From contig JABHOU010000042.1 in the NCBI GenBank assembly GCA_018695085.1, positions 1 to 6,418 on the forward strand: DNA of 6,418 bases, given 5' to 3'. Below the pieces are notes generated by a model. The model saw nothing but the letters and a program-made list of their open reading frames with translations, was not told the origin of the DNA and searched no databases. This DNA is from Opitutia bacterium. Lineage in GTDB: Bacteria > Verrucomicrobiota > Verrucomicrobiia > Opitutales > Seribacteraceae. Both the position numbers and the translations under genes were made by a program. Below, one piece after another: positions 1 through 6,418 of this stretch (positions within the stretch are counted from its first letter, which is position 1; each line of letters begins with the position of its first letter).

Positions 1-2480
1 AAATTCCCTTTGTAGTATCGCGTATCGTGCTTCAGGATTTTACGGGAGTTCCTCTTCTTGTTGATCTTGCTGCCATGAGAGATGCCGTGGCAAAACTTGG
101 TTCTGATCCTTCACTGATAGAGCCATTGGTACCCGTTGACCTAGTTGTCGATCATTCGGTTCAGGTTGATAAATCGGGAACTGCCGATTCCTTTAGTCGT
201 AATATTCAGCTGGAATTCGAACGAAATCGCGAGCGTTATGAATTTCTCAAGTGGGGTCGACAAGCCTTTGATACCTTCACCGTAGTTCCACCTGCCATAG
301 GTATTGTTCATCAAGTAAATCTCGAATATCTGGCCAAGGTTGTCTTTGATAAACAGGTGGATGGTCAACGCCTACTGTATCCTGATTCCTTGGTCGGGAC
401 AGATTCCCACACCACAATGATAAATGGTCTCGGGGTTGTTGGATGGGGCGTCGGAGGAATTGAGGCGGAAGCGGGAATGCTAGGTCAGCCCGTTTATTTC
501 CAGACACCCGAGGTTATAGGCGTAAATCTCGAAGGATCGTTGCGTGATGGAGTTACCGCAACCGATTTGACTTTACGTATTACTCAAATGCTTCGGGCGG
601 AGAAAGTAGTCGGGAAATTTGTCGAATTCTATGGCAACGGAGCGGAAGCGCTTTCGCTTGCAGACCGTGCAACCATTGCTAACATGGCACCCGAGTATGG
701 GGCAACGATGGGTTTTTTCCCTGTCGATGATGCAACGCTCGATTATCTTCGCATTACGGGGCGTACGGAGGATGAGATCAACTTGGTAAAATCCTATCTC
801 CAGGCCCAGGGGCTCTTTGGTATGCCCAAGGCGGGCGAACTCTTATATTCTAAAAATCTTGATTTGGACTTAGCGGCGATTTCTCCTGCCGTTGCCGGTC
901 CTAAACGACCGCAAGATCGTATCGACCTTCAATCGCTTAAAGGTAGTTTTCATTCCCTCTTGAAACGGTCTCTTGGAGAAGATGGCTTCGGCGTGCCTTT
1001 GGACAATCTTAAGGACACGGTTTCGGTCGGAGCCAATGGGGCGGGACATGAAATTGGTCATGGTTCTGTTCTGATTGCCGCGATCACGAGTTGTACAAAC
1101 ACAAGTAATCCAAGTGTAATGATAGCGGCTGGGTTGCTCGCGAAGAAGGCCGTTGAGCGTGGTCTTAAAATAAAGTCTTCGGTCAAGACTAGTTTGGCTC
1201 CGGGATCCCGTGTGGTGACCGACTACTTGGTCGAAACGGGATTACAGCGATATTTTGACGAGCTAGGTTTTCATCTAGTGGGTTATGGATGCACCACTTG
1301 CATAGGCAACAGTGGACCCCTCGCTCCCGAAATTAAATCTGCAATTGATCAAGGCAATCTGGTAGCGGCAAGCGTTCTTTCCGGCAATCGAAACTTTGAG
1401 GCTCGAGTCCACAGTGCGATTAAAGCAAACTTTCTTATGTCCCCGCCATTGGTTGTAGCGTACGCATTGGCTGGAACGGTGGATGTGAACCTTGATGAAG
1501 ATTCCTTGGGATTGGATTCGAGCGGTAATCCTGTATATCTTCGCGATCTTTGGCCTTCAACTGAGGAAGTCGATGCCTGTGTCGCTAAGGGACTGAAGCC
1601 ATCCATGTTCACGGATAGATACGGTTCTATTGACGATGCCAATCCCGAATGGAACGGAATTAAAGCTCCGGCTGGATCCTTATTTGCGTGGGATGAAAAA
1701 AGCACTTACATTCAGAATCCGCCTTTTTTCGAGGCATTTAGCCTCGATATTTCGCCCATCGAACCTCTTGCCGATTTGAGGACGCTGGCTTTGCTCAGCG
1801 ATTCCGTAACCACCGACCATATTTCACCGGCTGGGGCCATCCCCCTAGATGGCCCCGCAAGCAACTTCTTGCAGGAAAAGGGAGTGAGCCAGAGTGATTT
1901 CAACTCTTTCGGGTCTCGGCGAGGCAATGATCGCATTATGACTCGAGGTACTTTTGCGAATGTCCGCATCAAGAATCTAATGGCAGATGGCAAGGAAGGT
2001 GGATATACGAAATTACAACCCGATGGTGAGATCCTCCCCATTCACGATGCTTCGCAACTCTACAAGGAAAGAGGCGAATCGTTAATTGTATTTGGCGGCA
2101 GCGACTATGGAATGGGTAGCTCCCGTGATTGGGCTGCAAAAGGTACTGCTTTGCTCGGCGTAAAGGCAGTCGTTGCTAAGAGCTTTGAGCGTATTCATCG
2201 TAGTAATCTCATTGGGATGGGGGTTCTTCCCTTGGAATTTTCAGGTGGCGAGGATGCGGAAACTCTTGGCATTGACGGGACCGAAACCTTTTCTCTTCCT
2301 AAACTTGGAGATGATTTGGTACCCGGTGAAGAATTCGACTTAGTGATTCGTAAATCCGATGGCGCTGAATCCAGTGTAAAAGTTCGCGTTAGAGTGGATA
2401 CCGGAATTGAAGTGCAATACTACCGACATGGCGGTATATTGCCATATGTCCTCCGTAAGCTCATAAGCGAATCAACATAA
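1..2480 (+). CDS. acnA: Aconitate hydratase, AcnA/IRP type (5' end missing)
   Basis: This is a cytoplasmic [4Fe-4S] enzyme that interconverts citrate and isocitrate through cis-aconitate in the TCA cycle. The frame is open from the window edge (first full codon at 3), and the residues before the GTG at 27 still match the family (IPFVVSRIVLQDFTGVP), so that GTG is internal. Roughly 70-90 N-terminal residues are missing, judged from the usual ~890-residue AcnA length; 825 are visible. The three cluster-ligand cysteines are present: one in ITSCTNTSN (codon 1092-1094) and two in GYGCTTCIGNSG (codons 1290 and 1299). Other family blocks are YPDSLVGTDSHTTMINGLG, ADRATIANMAPEYGA and KTSLAPGSRVVTDYL. 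The C-terminal swivel domain begins near 1785 (SDSVTTDHISPAGAIP) and carries the active-site GSSRDWAAKG loop at about 2115-2144. The C-terminus (YYRHGGILPYVLRKL) is complete. The order of domains is AcnA-like rather than AcnB-like. No frameshift or missing catalytic residue was seen. A 2-methylaconitate-acting paralogue cannot be fully excluded. Confidence 0.97.
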   Translation, partial: IPFVVSRIVLQDFTGVPLLVDLAAMRDAVAKLGSDPSLIEPLVPVDLVVDHSVQVDKSGTADSFSRNIQLEFERNRERYEFLKWGRQAFDTFTVVPPAIGIVHQVNLEYLAKVVFDKQVDGQRLLYPDSLVGTDSHTTMINGLGVVGWGVGGIEAEAGMLGQPVYFQTPEVIGVNLEGSLRDGVTATDLTLRITQMLRAEKVVGKFVEFYGNGAEALSLADRATIANMAPEYGATMGFFPVDDATLDYLRITGRTEDEINLVKSYLQAQGLFGMPKAGELLYSKNLDLDLAAISPAVAGPKRPQDRIDLQSLKGSFHSLLKRSLGEDGFGVPLDNLKDTVSVGANGAGHEIGHGSVLIAAITSCTNTSNPSVMIAAGLLAKKAVERGLKIKSSVKTSLAPGSRVVTDYLVETGLQRYFDELGFHLVGYGCTTCIGNSGPLAPEIKSAIDQGNLVAASVLSGNRNFEARVHSAIKANFLMSPPLVVAYALAGTVDVNLDEDSLGLDSSGNPVYLRDLWPSTEEVDACVAKGLKPSMFTDRYGSIDDANPEWNGIKAPAGSLFAWDEKSTYIQNPPFFEAFSLDISPIEPLADLRTLALLSDSVTTDHISPAGAIPLDGPASNFLQEKGVSQSDFNSFGSRRGNDRIMTRGTFANVRIKNLMADGKEGGYTKLQPDGEILPIHDASQLYKERGESLIVFGGSDYGMGSSRDWAAKGTALLGVKAVVAKSFERIHRSNLIGMGVLPLEFSGGEDAETLGIDGTETFSLPKLGDDLVPGEEFDLVIRKSDGAESSVKVRVRVDTGIEVQYYRHGGILPYVLRKLISEST
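1833..1856 (+). repeat. Perfect 9-bp inverted repeat inside the aconitase gene
   Basis: GGGGCCATC (1833-1841) and GATGGCCCC (1848-1856) are exact reverse complements around a 6-nt CCCCTA spacer, so the mRNA could fold a GC-rich hairpin. A U-G wobble at 1832/1857 could extend it by one pair. It lies in the codons for GAIPLDGPA, just after the conserved ISPAG motif at the start of the swivel domain. No U-run follows, so it does not look like an intrinsic terminator. A chance result of codon choice is possible. Confidence 0.6.
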
Positions 2481-2504
2481 ATACGAGAAGACTGGTTTTG
2501 CAAA

Positions 2505-3050
2505 ATGGGCGAAGCAAGAAAGCCAATGTACCAGGTCTGCACCCATACAGGCTATGCCTTCGTCAAGGTGACCGGACGAGCTTCTTATTTGAATTGTGAT
2601 CCCTTGCGTCGCTTTCTGAGAGGGATGATGGAGGAGGGACATCGAAATTACGTTTTGGATTTTGCTGATTGTTCGGGTTTGGATAGTACTTTCTTAGGTA
2701 TATTGGTCGGTGTAGCGCTTGCTGTTCGCAGCGAAGGAGAAGAAGGTTCAATGACGCTGCTGAGCCTTGGAGAACGAAATCTCGAAACGGTGGAAAATCT
2801 TGGGATACATCGTATCGCTCACGTACGCCCCAAATTGGAAATGACAGATCTCGATCAACTTGAAGCTGTCGATAGCGGATCCGATGATGAAGCGATTTCT
2901 GCTCGCGAGGTGTGCGAAGCCCACAAACGATTGATGGAATTGAACGAAAGCAATGCGAGGAAATTCCATGACGTAGTTTCTTTTCTCGAGCAACGAATGG
3001 ACGAGGGCGCGAATGGTGATTCTGCCCGAACCGCAAACAATGCTCGCTGA
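2505..3050 (+). CDS. STAS-domain protein (anti-anti-sigma factor-like)
   Basis: This 181-residue protein has an N-terminal STAS domain (about residues 8-115) and a charged C-terminal tail. STAS proteins of the SpoIIAA/RsbV class bind an anti-sigma kinase when unphosphorylated and are released when phosphorylated on a Ser/Thr. The diagnostic region is residues 48-69, with the D60-S61-T62-F-L-G loop aligning to the SpoIIAA DSSGLG loop. By that alignment T62 is the likely phospho-acceptor, with S61 as the alternative. The preceding strand (YVLDFADCSGL) and the later VENLGI helix also fit the fold. Residues 120-181 are acidic, then helical (AHKRLMELNESNARKFHDVV), and are not part of a minimal STAS domain. 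The start at 2505 has a GAGAAG sequence at 2485-2490, somewhat distant; ATG 2526 (residue 8) is a possible shorter start. The gene lies 24 bp after aconitase and overlaps the next gene, so it is probably co-transcribed with both. The phosphatase next door is its likely partner (inference). Confidence 0.85.
   Translation: MGEARKPMYQVCTHTGYAFVKVTGRASYLNCDPLRRFLRGMMEEGHRNYVLDFADCSGLDSTFLGILVGVALAVRSEGEEGSMTLLSLGERNLETVENLGIHRIAHVRPKLEMTDLDQLEAVDSGSDDEAISAREVCEAHKRLMELNESNARKFHDVVSFLEQRMDEGANGDSARTANNAR
3003..3007 (+). promoter_or_regulatory. Ribosome binding site for the PP2C phosphatase
   Basis: GAGGG lies 5 nt before the ATG at 3013 and is inside the STAS coding sequence. It supports 3013 over the in-frame ATG at 3040, and implies that ribosomes translating the STAS gene pass over it, which fits translational coupling. 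Confidence 0.6.
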
Positions 3051-4488
3051 AGCCCTGCTTCTTGCGTGTGGCGTGCTGGTTGGCGCCGCTTTAATTTGGC
3101 CTCTCTTATCAAAAGCCAAGAGAGAGAATGCTGAACTTGACGAGGAAAAACAACTCATCGAGCAAGAGAAGAAGAGTGTCGACAACTTCATGCACAACCT
3201 CGTTACCGCGATTGGTGAGGGTGTAGAGCGGGGTGAACTGTTTCGCAGAATTGCCCATACTGCAGTCCAAAGCACAGGAGCCATGAGTGCTTGCGTTTAC
3301 GAGCGTGTAGAACATGGCAAATTGCGAGGTGCGGCCGTGGAAGGGCTATTTCCTCCTCAACGGCGACAGATTCGTCTTGATGACGAAGCCACCTCCACTC
3401 GAGCCCGCTTTCTAGAGAAAATACTACGTTCGGAAATTTTGGAATCAGGAGAGGGTGTTGTTGGAGAGGTAGCCCGTACAGGCAAGCCGGTTATTATTCA
3501 AGACGCGGTCAACGACCCTCGGGTTCCCCGTCATGCCGATCCCGCCCTTGCTGTGAGGTCCATTATTTTTTCCCCGATGCAGTTCAATGATCAATTGATC
3601 GGCGTACTCGTTGTGGCCAACCCCGCAAGTGGACTTCCCTTCTCGGAAACCGACTTTTCACTTGTCAATTCGCTTGCCGAACAAGCTTCGTTGGCAGTGC
3701 GTAATTCTGACGTCATGAATCTCCGAATAGATAAAAATCGGCTCGAAATGGATCTTTCTATTGCTCGAAACGTTCAGGCTCTTTTTCTTACGGAAAAATT
3801 TCCTGCTTCCAAGGATTTGGATGTGGACGCCCGCTACATTCCTTCTGCTCAAGTCGGTGGCGACTTTTATGATTTTCACAAAATCGGTCGATCTCGATAC
3901 GCTATTGCGATAGCGGACGTGTCGGGCAAAGGAGTACCCGCTTCCTTGCTCATGGCTATTTGTCAAACTAACCTTCGCCATTTCGTCAAGCGTGCCCATT
4001 CCCCTTCAGAAGTATTGGTGAAATTGAATCGGGATCTGAATGAACGAATGAGGCACGATATGTTCATCACGCTTTTTCTTGGCATTGTCGATACCGACAA
4101 GAATACCCTTACCTATTCTCGGGCCGGGCATGAACCGGGTTTATTGCTTCGAGCTTCTGCAGGGGGCAATCCGAATGTCGAAACTTTGCGAGGTGAAGGA
4201 ATGGCCATCGGAATGGTTCCCAACGAGCTTTTCGAGGAAATCGTTAGTGAGCAAACCTGCTCTTTTGAGCAAGGCGATGCACTTGTGCTTTTTACCGATG
4301 GTGTTACGGAAACCACCAACCAACATGATGAGGAATACTCTCTCGCCCGCCTCATTGCGAAACTTGAGAAGTTCGGGGGAGGAACTGCCAATTCGTTCAA
4401 TGAGGAGTTGCTCGGCGAGTTGGAGAAATTTGCGGACCAGTCCAATGATCGTGATGACGTCACCATCATCACGGCTCGAAAACTTTAA
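3013..4488 (+). CDS. Membrane-anchored GAF / SpoIIE-type PP2C phosphatase
   Basis: This 491-residue protein resembles RsbU/SpoIIE phosphatases, which remove phosphate from Ser/Thr of STAS anti-anti-sigma proteins. Residues 10-32 form one hydrophobic segment followed by SKAKR, suggesting a single membrane anchor with the rest in the cytoplasm. Residues 35-58 are a charged, probably coiled-coil linker. A GAF sensor domain spans about 62-230 (GEGVVGEVARTGKPVIIQD, then SPMQFNDQLIGVLVVAN), ligand unknown. A signalling helix (about 231-256) leads into the catalytic domain (about 250-491). The four acidic metal-binding positions of the family appear intact: D284 in VGGDFYD, D302 in DVSGKG, D429 in FTDGVTE, and D481/D482 in RDDVT. 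AGHEPGLLL is also typical. The start at 3013 has GAGGG upstream and overlaps the STAS gene by 38 bp; ATG 3040 would drop nine residues and leave the anchor. The pairing with the STAS gene strongly suggests enzyme and substrate, but the regulated sigma factor or output is not visible. Confidence 0.93.
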   Translation: MVILPEPQTMLAEALLLACGVLVGAALIWPLLSKAKRENAELDEEKQLIEQEKKSVDNFMHNLVTAIGEGVERGELFRRIAHTAVQSTGAMSACVYERVEHGKLRGAAVEGLFPPQRRQIRLDDEATSTRARFLEKILRSEILESGEGVVGEVARTGKPVIIQDAVNDPRVPRHADPALAVRSIIFSPMQFNDQLIGVLVVANPASGLPFSETDFSLVNSLAEQASLAVRNSDVMNLRIDKNRLEMDLSIARNVQALFLTEKFPASKDLDVDARYIPSAQVGGDFYDFHKIGRSRYAIAIADVSGKGVPASLLMAICQTNLRHFVKRAHSPSEVLVKLNRDLNERMRHDMFITLFLGIVDTDKNTLTYSRAGHEPGLLLRASAGGNPNVETLRGEGMAIGMVPNELFEEIVSEQTCSFEQGDALVLFTDGVTETTNQHDEEYSLARLIAKLEKFGGGTANSFNEELLGELEKFADQSNDRDDVTIITARKL

Positions 4489-4493
4489 ATCTT

Positions 4494-4506
4494 ACTAGCG
4501 GCTAGT
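4494..4506. repeat. Short inverted repeat between convergent gene ends
   Basis: ACTAGC, a central G, and GCTAGT form a perfect 13-nt palindrome in the 13-bp gap between the phosphatase stop and the DUF5069 stop; it overlaps the TAG stop of the DUF5069 gene. In RNA the stem would be about 5 bp with a 3-nt loop. No U-run follows on either strand, so a role as a bidirectional terminator is only a weak possibility. Confidence 0.3.
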
Positions 4507-4957
4507 CTATCTTGCCCTCGTCGTATTCGATCACATCAGCGAAAGAGATCAAGTCATCGCGGTCTCCCGCTCCCATGTCGACCTTAACCTCTTCCAGCTT
4601 CTCTTTTGCCATGGAGCTCATGCCCATCTGTACGACTTTGCGGTTCCATTTGTGAACTTGGAGTTCATGCGGCAGCAAGGCTTCGAGCCGATCGCAAATG
4701 TCTTTTTCGTTGATACCATCTCTAACGATATCGATTACTTCCTGCGGCTCTATGCCCAAGTGCAGGCATAGAAAACCATCGAATCCCTTAGTGAAGTTCC
4801 GTTGATAACTTTTAGGTAATTCTCCTGCCAGATGCTTGCGAATTTTCGCAAGAAAGCGCGGTAGATGCAGCAGTCCACATGGATGTGCTTCGTATGGGGA
4901 GGGCAGATCCCGAAGGATTGCCCCAGTCGGACCTTGTTCATATTGATGTTCTTCCAT
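4502..4957 (-). CDS. DUF5069 domain-containing protein
   Basis: This is a 151-residue, probably cytoplasmic protein of unknown function with no signal peptide or membrane segment. It matches the DUF5069 pattern as I know it: an early DLPSPYEAHPCGLLHLPRFL block (the family usually has a Pro-Arg, Gly, Leu-Pro-Arg series), AKIRKHLAGELPKSY, a central FDGFLCLHLGI stretch, and an EVIDIVRDGINEKDICDRL helix region. The C-terminal part (from KWNRKVVQMGM) ends in an acidic DRDDLISFADVIEYDEGK tail. ATG 4957 was chosen because GAAAGG (4968-4973 on this strand) sits 10 nt upstream; the longer TTG start at 4978 would place that site inside the gene. It is alone on its strand, convergent with the phosphatase and divergent from the ABC exporter, so it is probably transcribed by itself from the 78-bp gap. 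No catalytic residues can be named. Confidence 0.8.
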   Translation of the reverse strand: MEEHQYEQGPTGAILRDLPSPYEAHPCGLLHLPRFLAKIRKHLAGELPKSYQRNFTKGFDGFLCLHLGIEPQEVIDIVRDGINEKDICDRLEALLPHELQVHKWNRKVVQMGMSSMAKEKLEEVKVDMGAGDRDDLISFADVIEYDEGKID

Positions 4958-5035
4958 GTTTGCCACGCCTTTCAACAATCGCTTTTAAAGTTCGATGCAT
5001 ATCTCCAACTACATTGTCCGGGCAACGCCAAAACG
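4958..5035. promoter_or_regulatory. Divergent intergenic region, promoters expected
   Basis: These 78 bp separate the starts of the DUF5069 gene (minus) and the ABC exporter gene (plus), and the closely packed layout means both promoters should lie here or just inside the coding starts. The region is AT-rich around 4983-4990 (TTTTAAAG). I found no pair of -35/-10 boxes with good spacing on either strand, no clear operator palindrome, and no clear Shine-Dalgarno before ATG 5036. Confidence 0.35.
4968..4973 (-). promoter_or_regulatory. Ribosome binding site for the DUF5069 gene
   Basis: On the minus strand GAAAGG lies 10 nt before the ATG at 4957. It decides the start in favour of that ATG over the in-frame TTG at 4978, which lies upstream of the site. 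Confidence 0.55.
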
Positions 5036-6418
5036 ATGAACATAATTAGTCGAGTCACGAGGTATCTGTTCCGCTACAAGGGTCTTTTCATTTCCACACT
5101 TCTCATGGCAGGTGCCATGACGGTTCTCGCCGTAGCGGTGCCATGGGTGATTCAGCAGGTACTAGACCAAATGTTTGAACATGGTGTGCATGAAGTCAAA
5201 TTGCTGCTCCAAGGCACGGGAGTTATTGCTGGGCTATATCTTGTCCGCGAAATCTTTAATTGTATTCGCATTCGCATCAACAATACACTGGAGCAGAAAG
5301 TCATTCTCGATCTTCGGCAGGATTTACACGACAAACTTCTGGGACTGCCAATTGCGTTTTATGATCGTCGAAAGAGTGGAGACATTGCTTCCCGAGTGGT
5401 CGAGGACGTGCAAAATGTGGAAAGAGCCATCCTCGATGGTACGGAGCAAGGTTCAGTTGCAATTCTAACTATTGCGGGAGTCGCCACGGTTATGTTTGTC
5501 CATGAGCCCACTTTGGCGGCTTTTGTTTTTCTCCCATTGCCCGTGCTGTTCGTGATGGCGTGGAAGTACGCAAAGGTTTCTCGCCGAAACTGGAAGGCAG
5601 TTCGCGAAACATCTGGGGAACTAAATTCTCTGTTGGTGGAGGACATCCAAGGAAATCGTCTTATTCACGGATTCGCCTTGCGACAACGCGAGCAAGCCCG
5701 CTTCCTCGAGATTAGCAAAGAATTGGAACGACGAAATCTTCGAGCCATGTTTCGCTGGTCGATACAGGGTCCCGCCGCGAACTTCACCTCTTCCCTCGGC
5801 ATTGTCGCAGTGGTCGGCATGGGTGCCTATCTTCTTCAGACTGATCCTAGTTTTACCAAGGGGGAATTTTTTGCGTTTTTGCTTTATGCAAATATGTTCT
5901 ACGAACCCGTTCGACAGCTCGTCGGAATCAATAATTTAATCGCTGCAGGCAAGGCGTCCGGGGAGCGCGTTTTTGAAGTCTTGGATCATCCGATTGCAAT
6001 TCGCGATCCCAAGGAACCCAAACGCTTTCCCCGGGGTTCGGTTGGGATCCTCTTTAATAATGTCCGATTTTCTTATCCCGAAAGGGGAACTCTGGTCAAA
6101 AGGCTGAATTTAGAAATTCCTGCGGGTGGTGTGACTGCCCTCGTGGGTCCTACCGGCGGGGGAAAGAGCACGCTTGCGAACCTTGCTTTACGATATTACG
6201 AAGTTGACGAAGGTTTCGTTAGCGTAGGTGGCGTCAATTTGCGGGACTTTGCTCTTGAAGATTTGCGTGGAAATATAGGTATCGTTTCCCAAGACCCCTT
6301 CCTTTTCGATGCTTCCGTTCGCGAAAATCTATTACTGGCTCGCCCAAATGCATCCGAGGAAGATCTTACAAAAGCCCTGTCGGCGGCTTGTGCCCTCAGT
6401 TTTGTGAACAGTCTCCCC
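5036..6418 (+). CDS. ABC exporter half-transporter, membrane domain plus ATPase (3' end missing)
   Basis: 461 codons are visible before the window ends; the family (MsbA/LmrA/BmrA type) is usually 570-620 residues. The protein sits in the inner membrane and, as a dimer or with a partner, exports a substrate using ATP; the substrate cannot be told from sequence. Six membrane segments fit at about 16-39, 57-77, 138-155, 159-177, 246-267 and 276-296, followed by the ATPase domain from about 337. The coupling-helix region LPIAFYDRRKSGDIASRV (104-121) is typical of exporters. The A-loop tyrosine is Y347 (RFSYPER), Walker A is GPTGGGKST with K377, and the Q-loop glutamine is Q419 in SQDPFLF. The LSGGQ signature, Walker B and H-loop lie beyond the edge, so activity cannot be confirmed. 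ATG 5036 is the only plausible start: the frame stays open to about 4979 upstream but has no ATG, GTG or TTG. It is divergent from the DUF5069 gene. Lipid, lipid A or drug export are all possible. Confidence 0.93.
   Translation, partial: MNIISRVTRYLFRYKGLFISTLLMAGAMTVLAVAVPWVIQQVLDQMFEHGVHEVKLLLQGTGVIAGLYLVREIFNCIRIRINNTLEQKVILDLRQDLHDKLLGLPIAFYDRRKSGDIASRVVEDVQNVERAILDGTEQGSVAILTIAGVATVMFVHEPTLAAFVFLPLPVLFVMAWKYAKVSRRNWKAVRETSGELNSLLVEDIQGNRLIHGFALRQREQARFLEISKELERRNLRAMFRWSIQGPAANFTSSLGIVAVVGMGAYLLQTDPSFTKGEFFAFLLYANMFYEPVRQLVGINNLIAAGKASGERVFEVLDHPIAIRDPKEPKRFPRGSVGILFNNVRFSYPERGTLVKRLNLEIPAGGVTALVGPTGGGKSTLANLALRYYEVDEGFVSVGGVNLRDFALEDLRGNIGIVSQDPFLFDASVRENLLLARPNASEEDLTKALSAACALSFVNSLP

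Noticed and set aside
27..29. GTG as the start codon of aconitase
   Set aside because: The reading frame is open to the window edge and the residues before it match the family, so the true start is upstream of the window.
1833..1856. Iron-responsive element in the aconitase mRNA
   Set aside because: The hairpin lacks the CAGUGN-type loop and the bulged C of a classical IRE, and it is in the middle of the coding region.
2496..2505. Palindrome TTTTGCAAAA just before the STAS start
   Set aside because: It is only 10 nt with no loop, AT-rich, and has no second copy nearby; chance is the simplest explanation.
2563..3284. Long open frames on the minus strand opposite the STAS and phosphatase genes (up to 178 codons)
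   Set aside because: They lie opposite clearly recognisable coding sequence, their translations are Ser/Arg-rich or otherwise unlike any family I know, and no ribosome binding site supports them.
4079..4498. A 139-codon plus-strand frame within the end of the phosphatase gene
   Set aside because: It is out of frame with the conserved TDG and DDVT catalytic motifs, and its own translation shows no recognisable domain.
4835..4852. Inverted repeat CTTGCGA-ATTT-TCGCAAG in the DUF5069 gene
   Set aside because: A 7-bp stem inside conserved coding sequence (LAKIRK) without a U-run; no evidence for a regulatory or terminator role.
4976..4978. TTG as the start codon of the DUF5069 gene
   Set aside because: The only good ribosome binding site (GAAAGG at 4968-4973) lies downstream of it and is properly spaced for ATG 4957.

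Overview
The window is a dense bacterial segment with five protein-coding genes and almost no non-coding DNA. It reads as ordinary chromosome: there is no sign of mobile elements, RNA genes, CRISPR arrays or long repeats, and base composition looks roughly even throughout. The organism is probably from the PVC group, perhaps Verrucomicrobiota. That is an inference from the DUF5069-family gene, which as I recall is most frequent in Verrucomicrobiota and Planctomycetota, combined with the STAS/PP2C signalling pair. No rRNA or other taxonomic marker is present to confirm it.

Layout. (1) Positions 1-2480, plus strand: the 3' nine-tenths of an aconitase of the AcnA/IRP type, entering already in frame from upstream. 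(2) 2505-3050, plus strand: a STAS-domain (anti-anti-sigma-like) protein, 24 bp after the aconitase stop. (3) 3013-4488, plus strand: a membrane-anchored GAF plus SpoIIE/RsbU-type PP2C phosphatase whose start lies inside the end of the STAS gene. (4) 4502-4957, minus strand: a DUF5069 protein, convergent with the phosphatase and only 13 bp from it. (5) 5036-6418, plus strand: an ABC exporter half-transporter (membrane domain fused to ATPase) that runs off the right edge before its signature motif and Walker B.

The first three genes are on one strand with short or negative spacing and probably form one transcript. The STAS protein and the phosphatase look like two parts of a partner-switching module: the phosphatase would remove phosphate from the Ser/Thr of the STAS protein. 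The third usual part, an anti-sigma/HATPase_c kinase, is not in the window. Having this module directly behind a TCA-cycle enzyme is the most notable arrangement here. The DUF5069 gene and the ABC exporter gene are divergent, with 78 bp between their starts that should hold both promoters; I could not pick out convincing -35/-10 boxes there.
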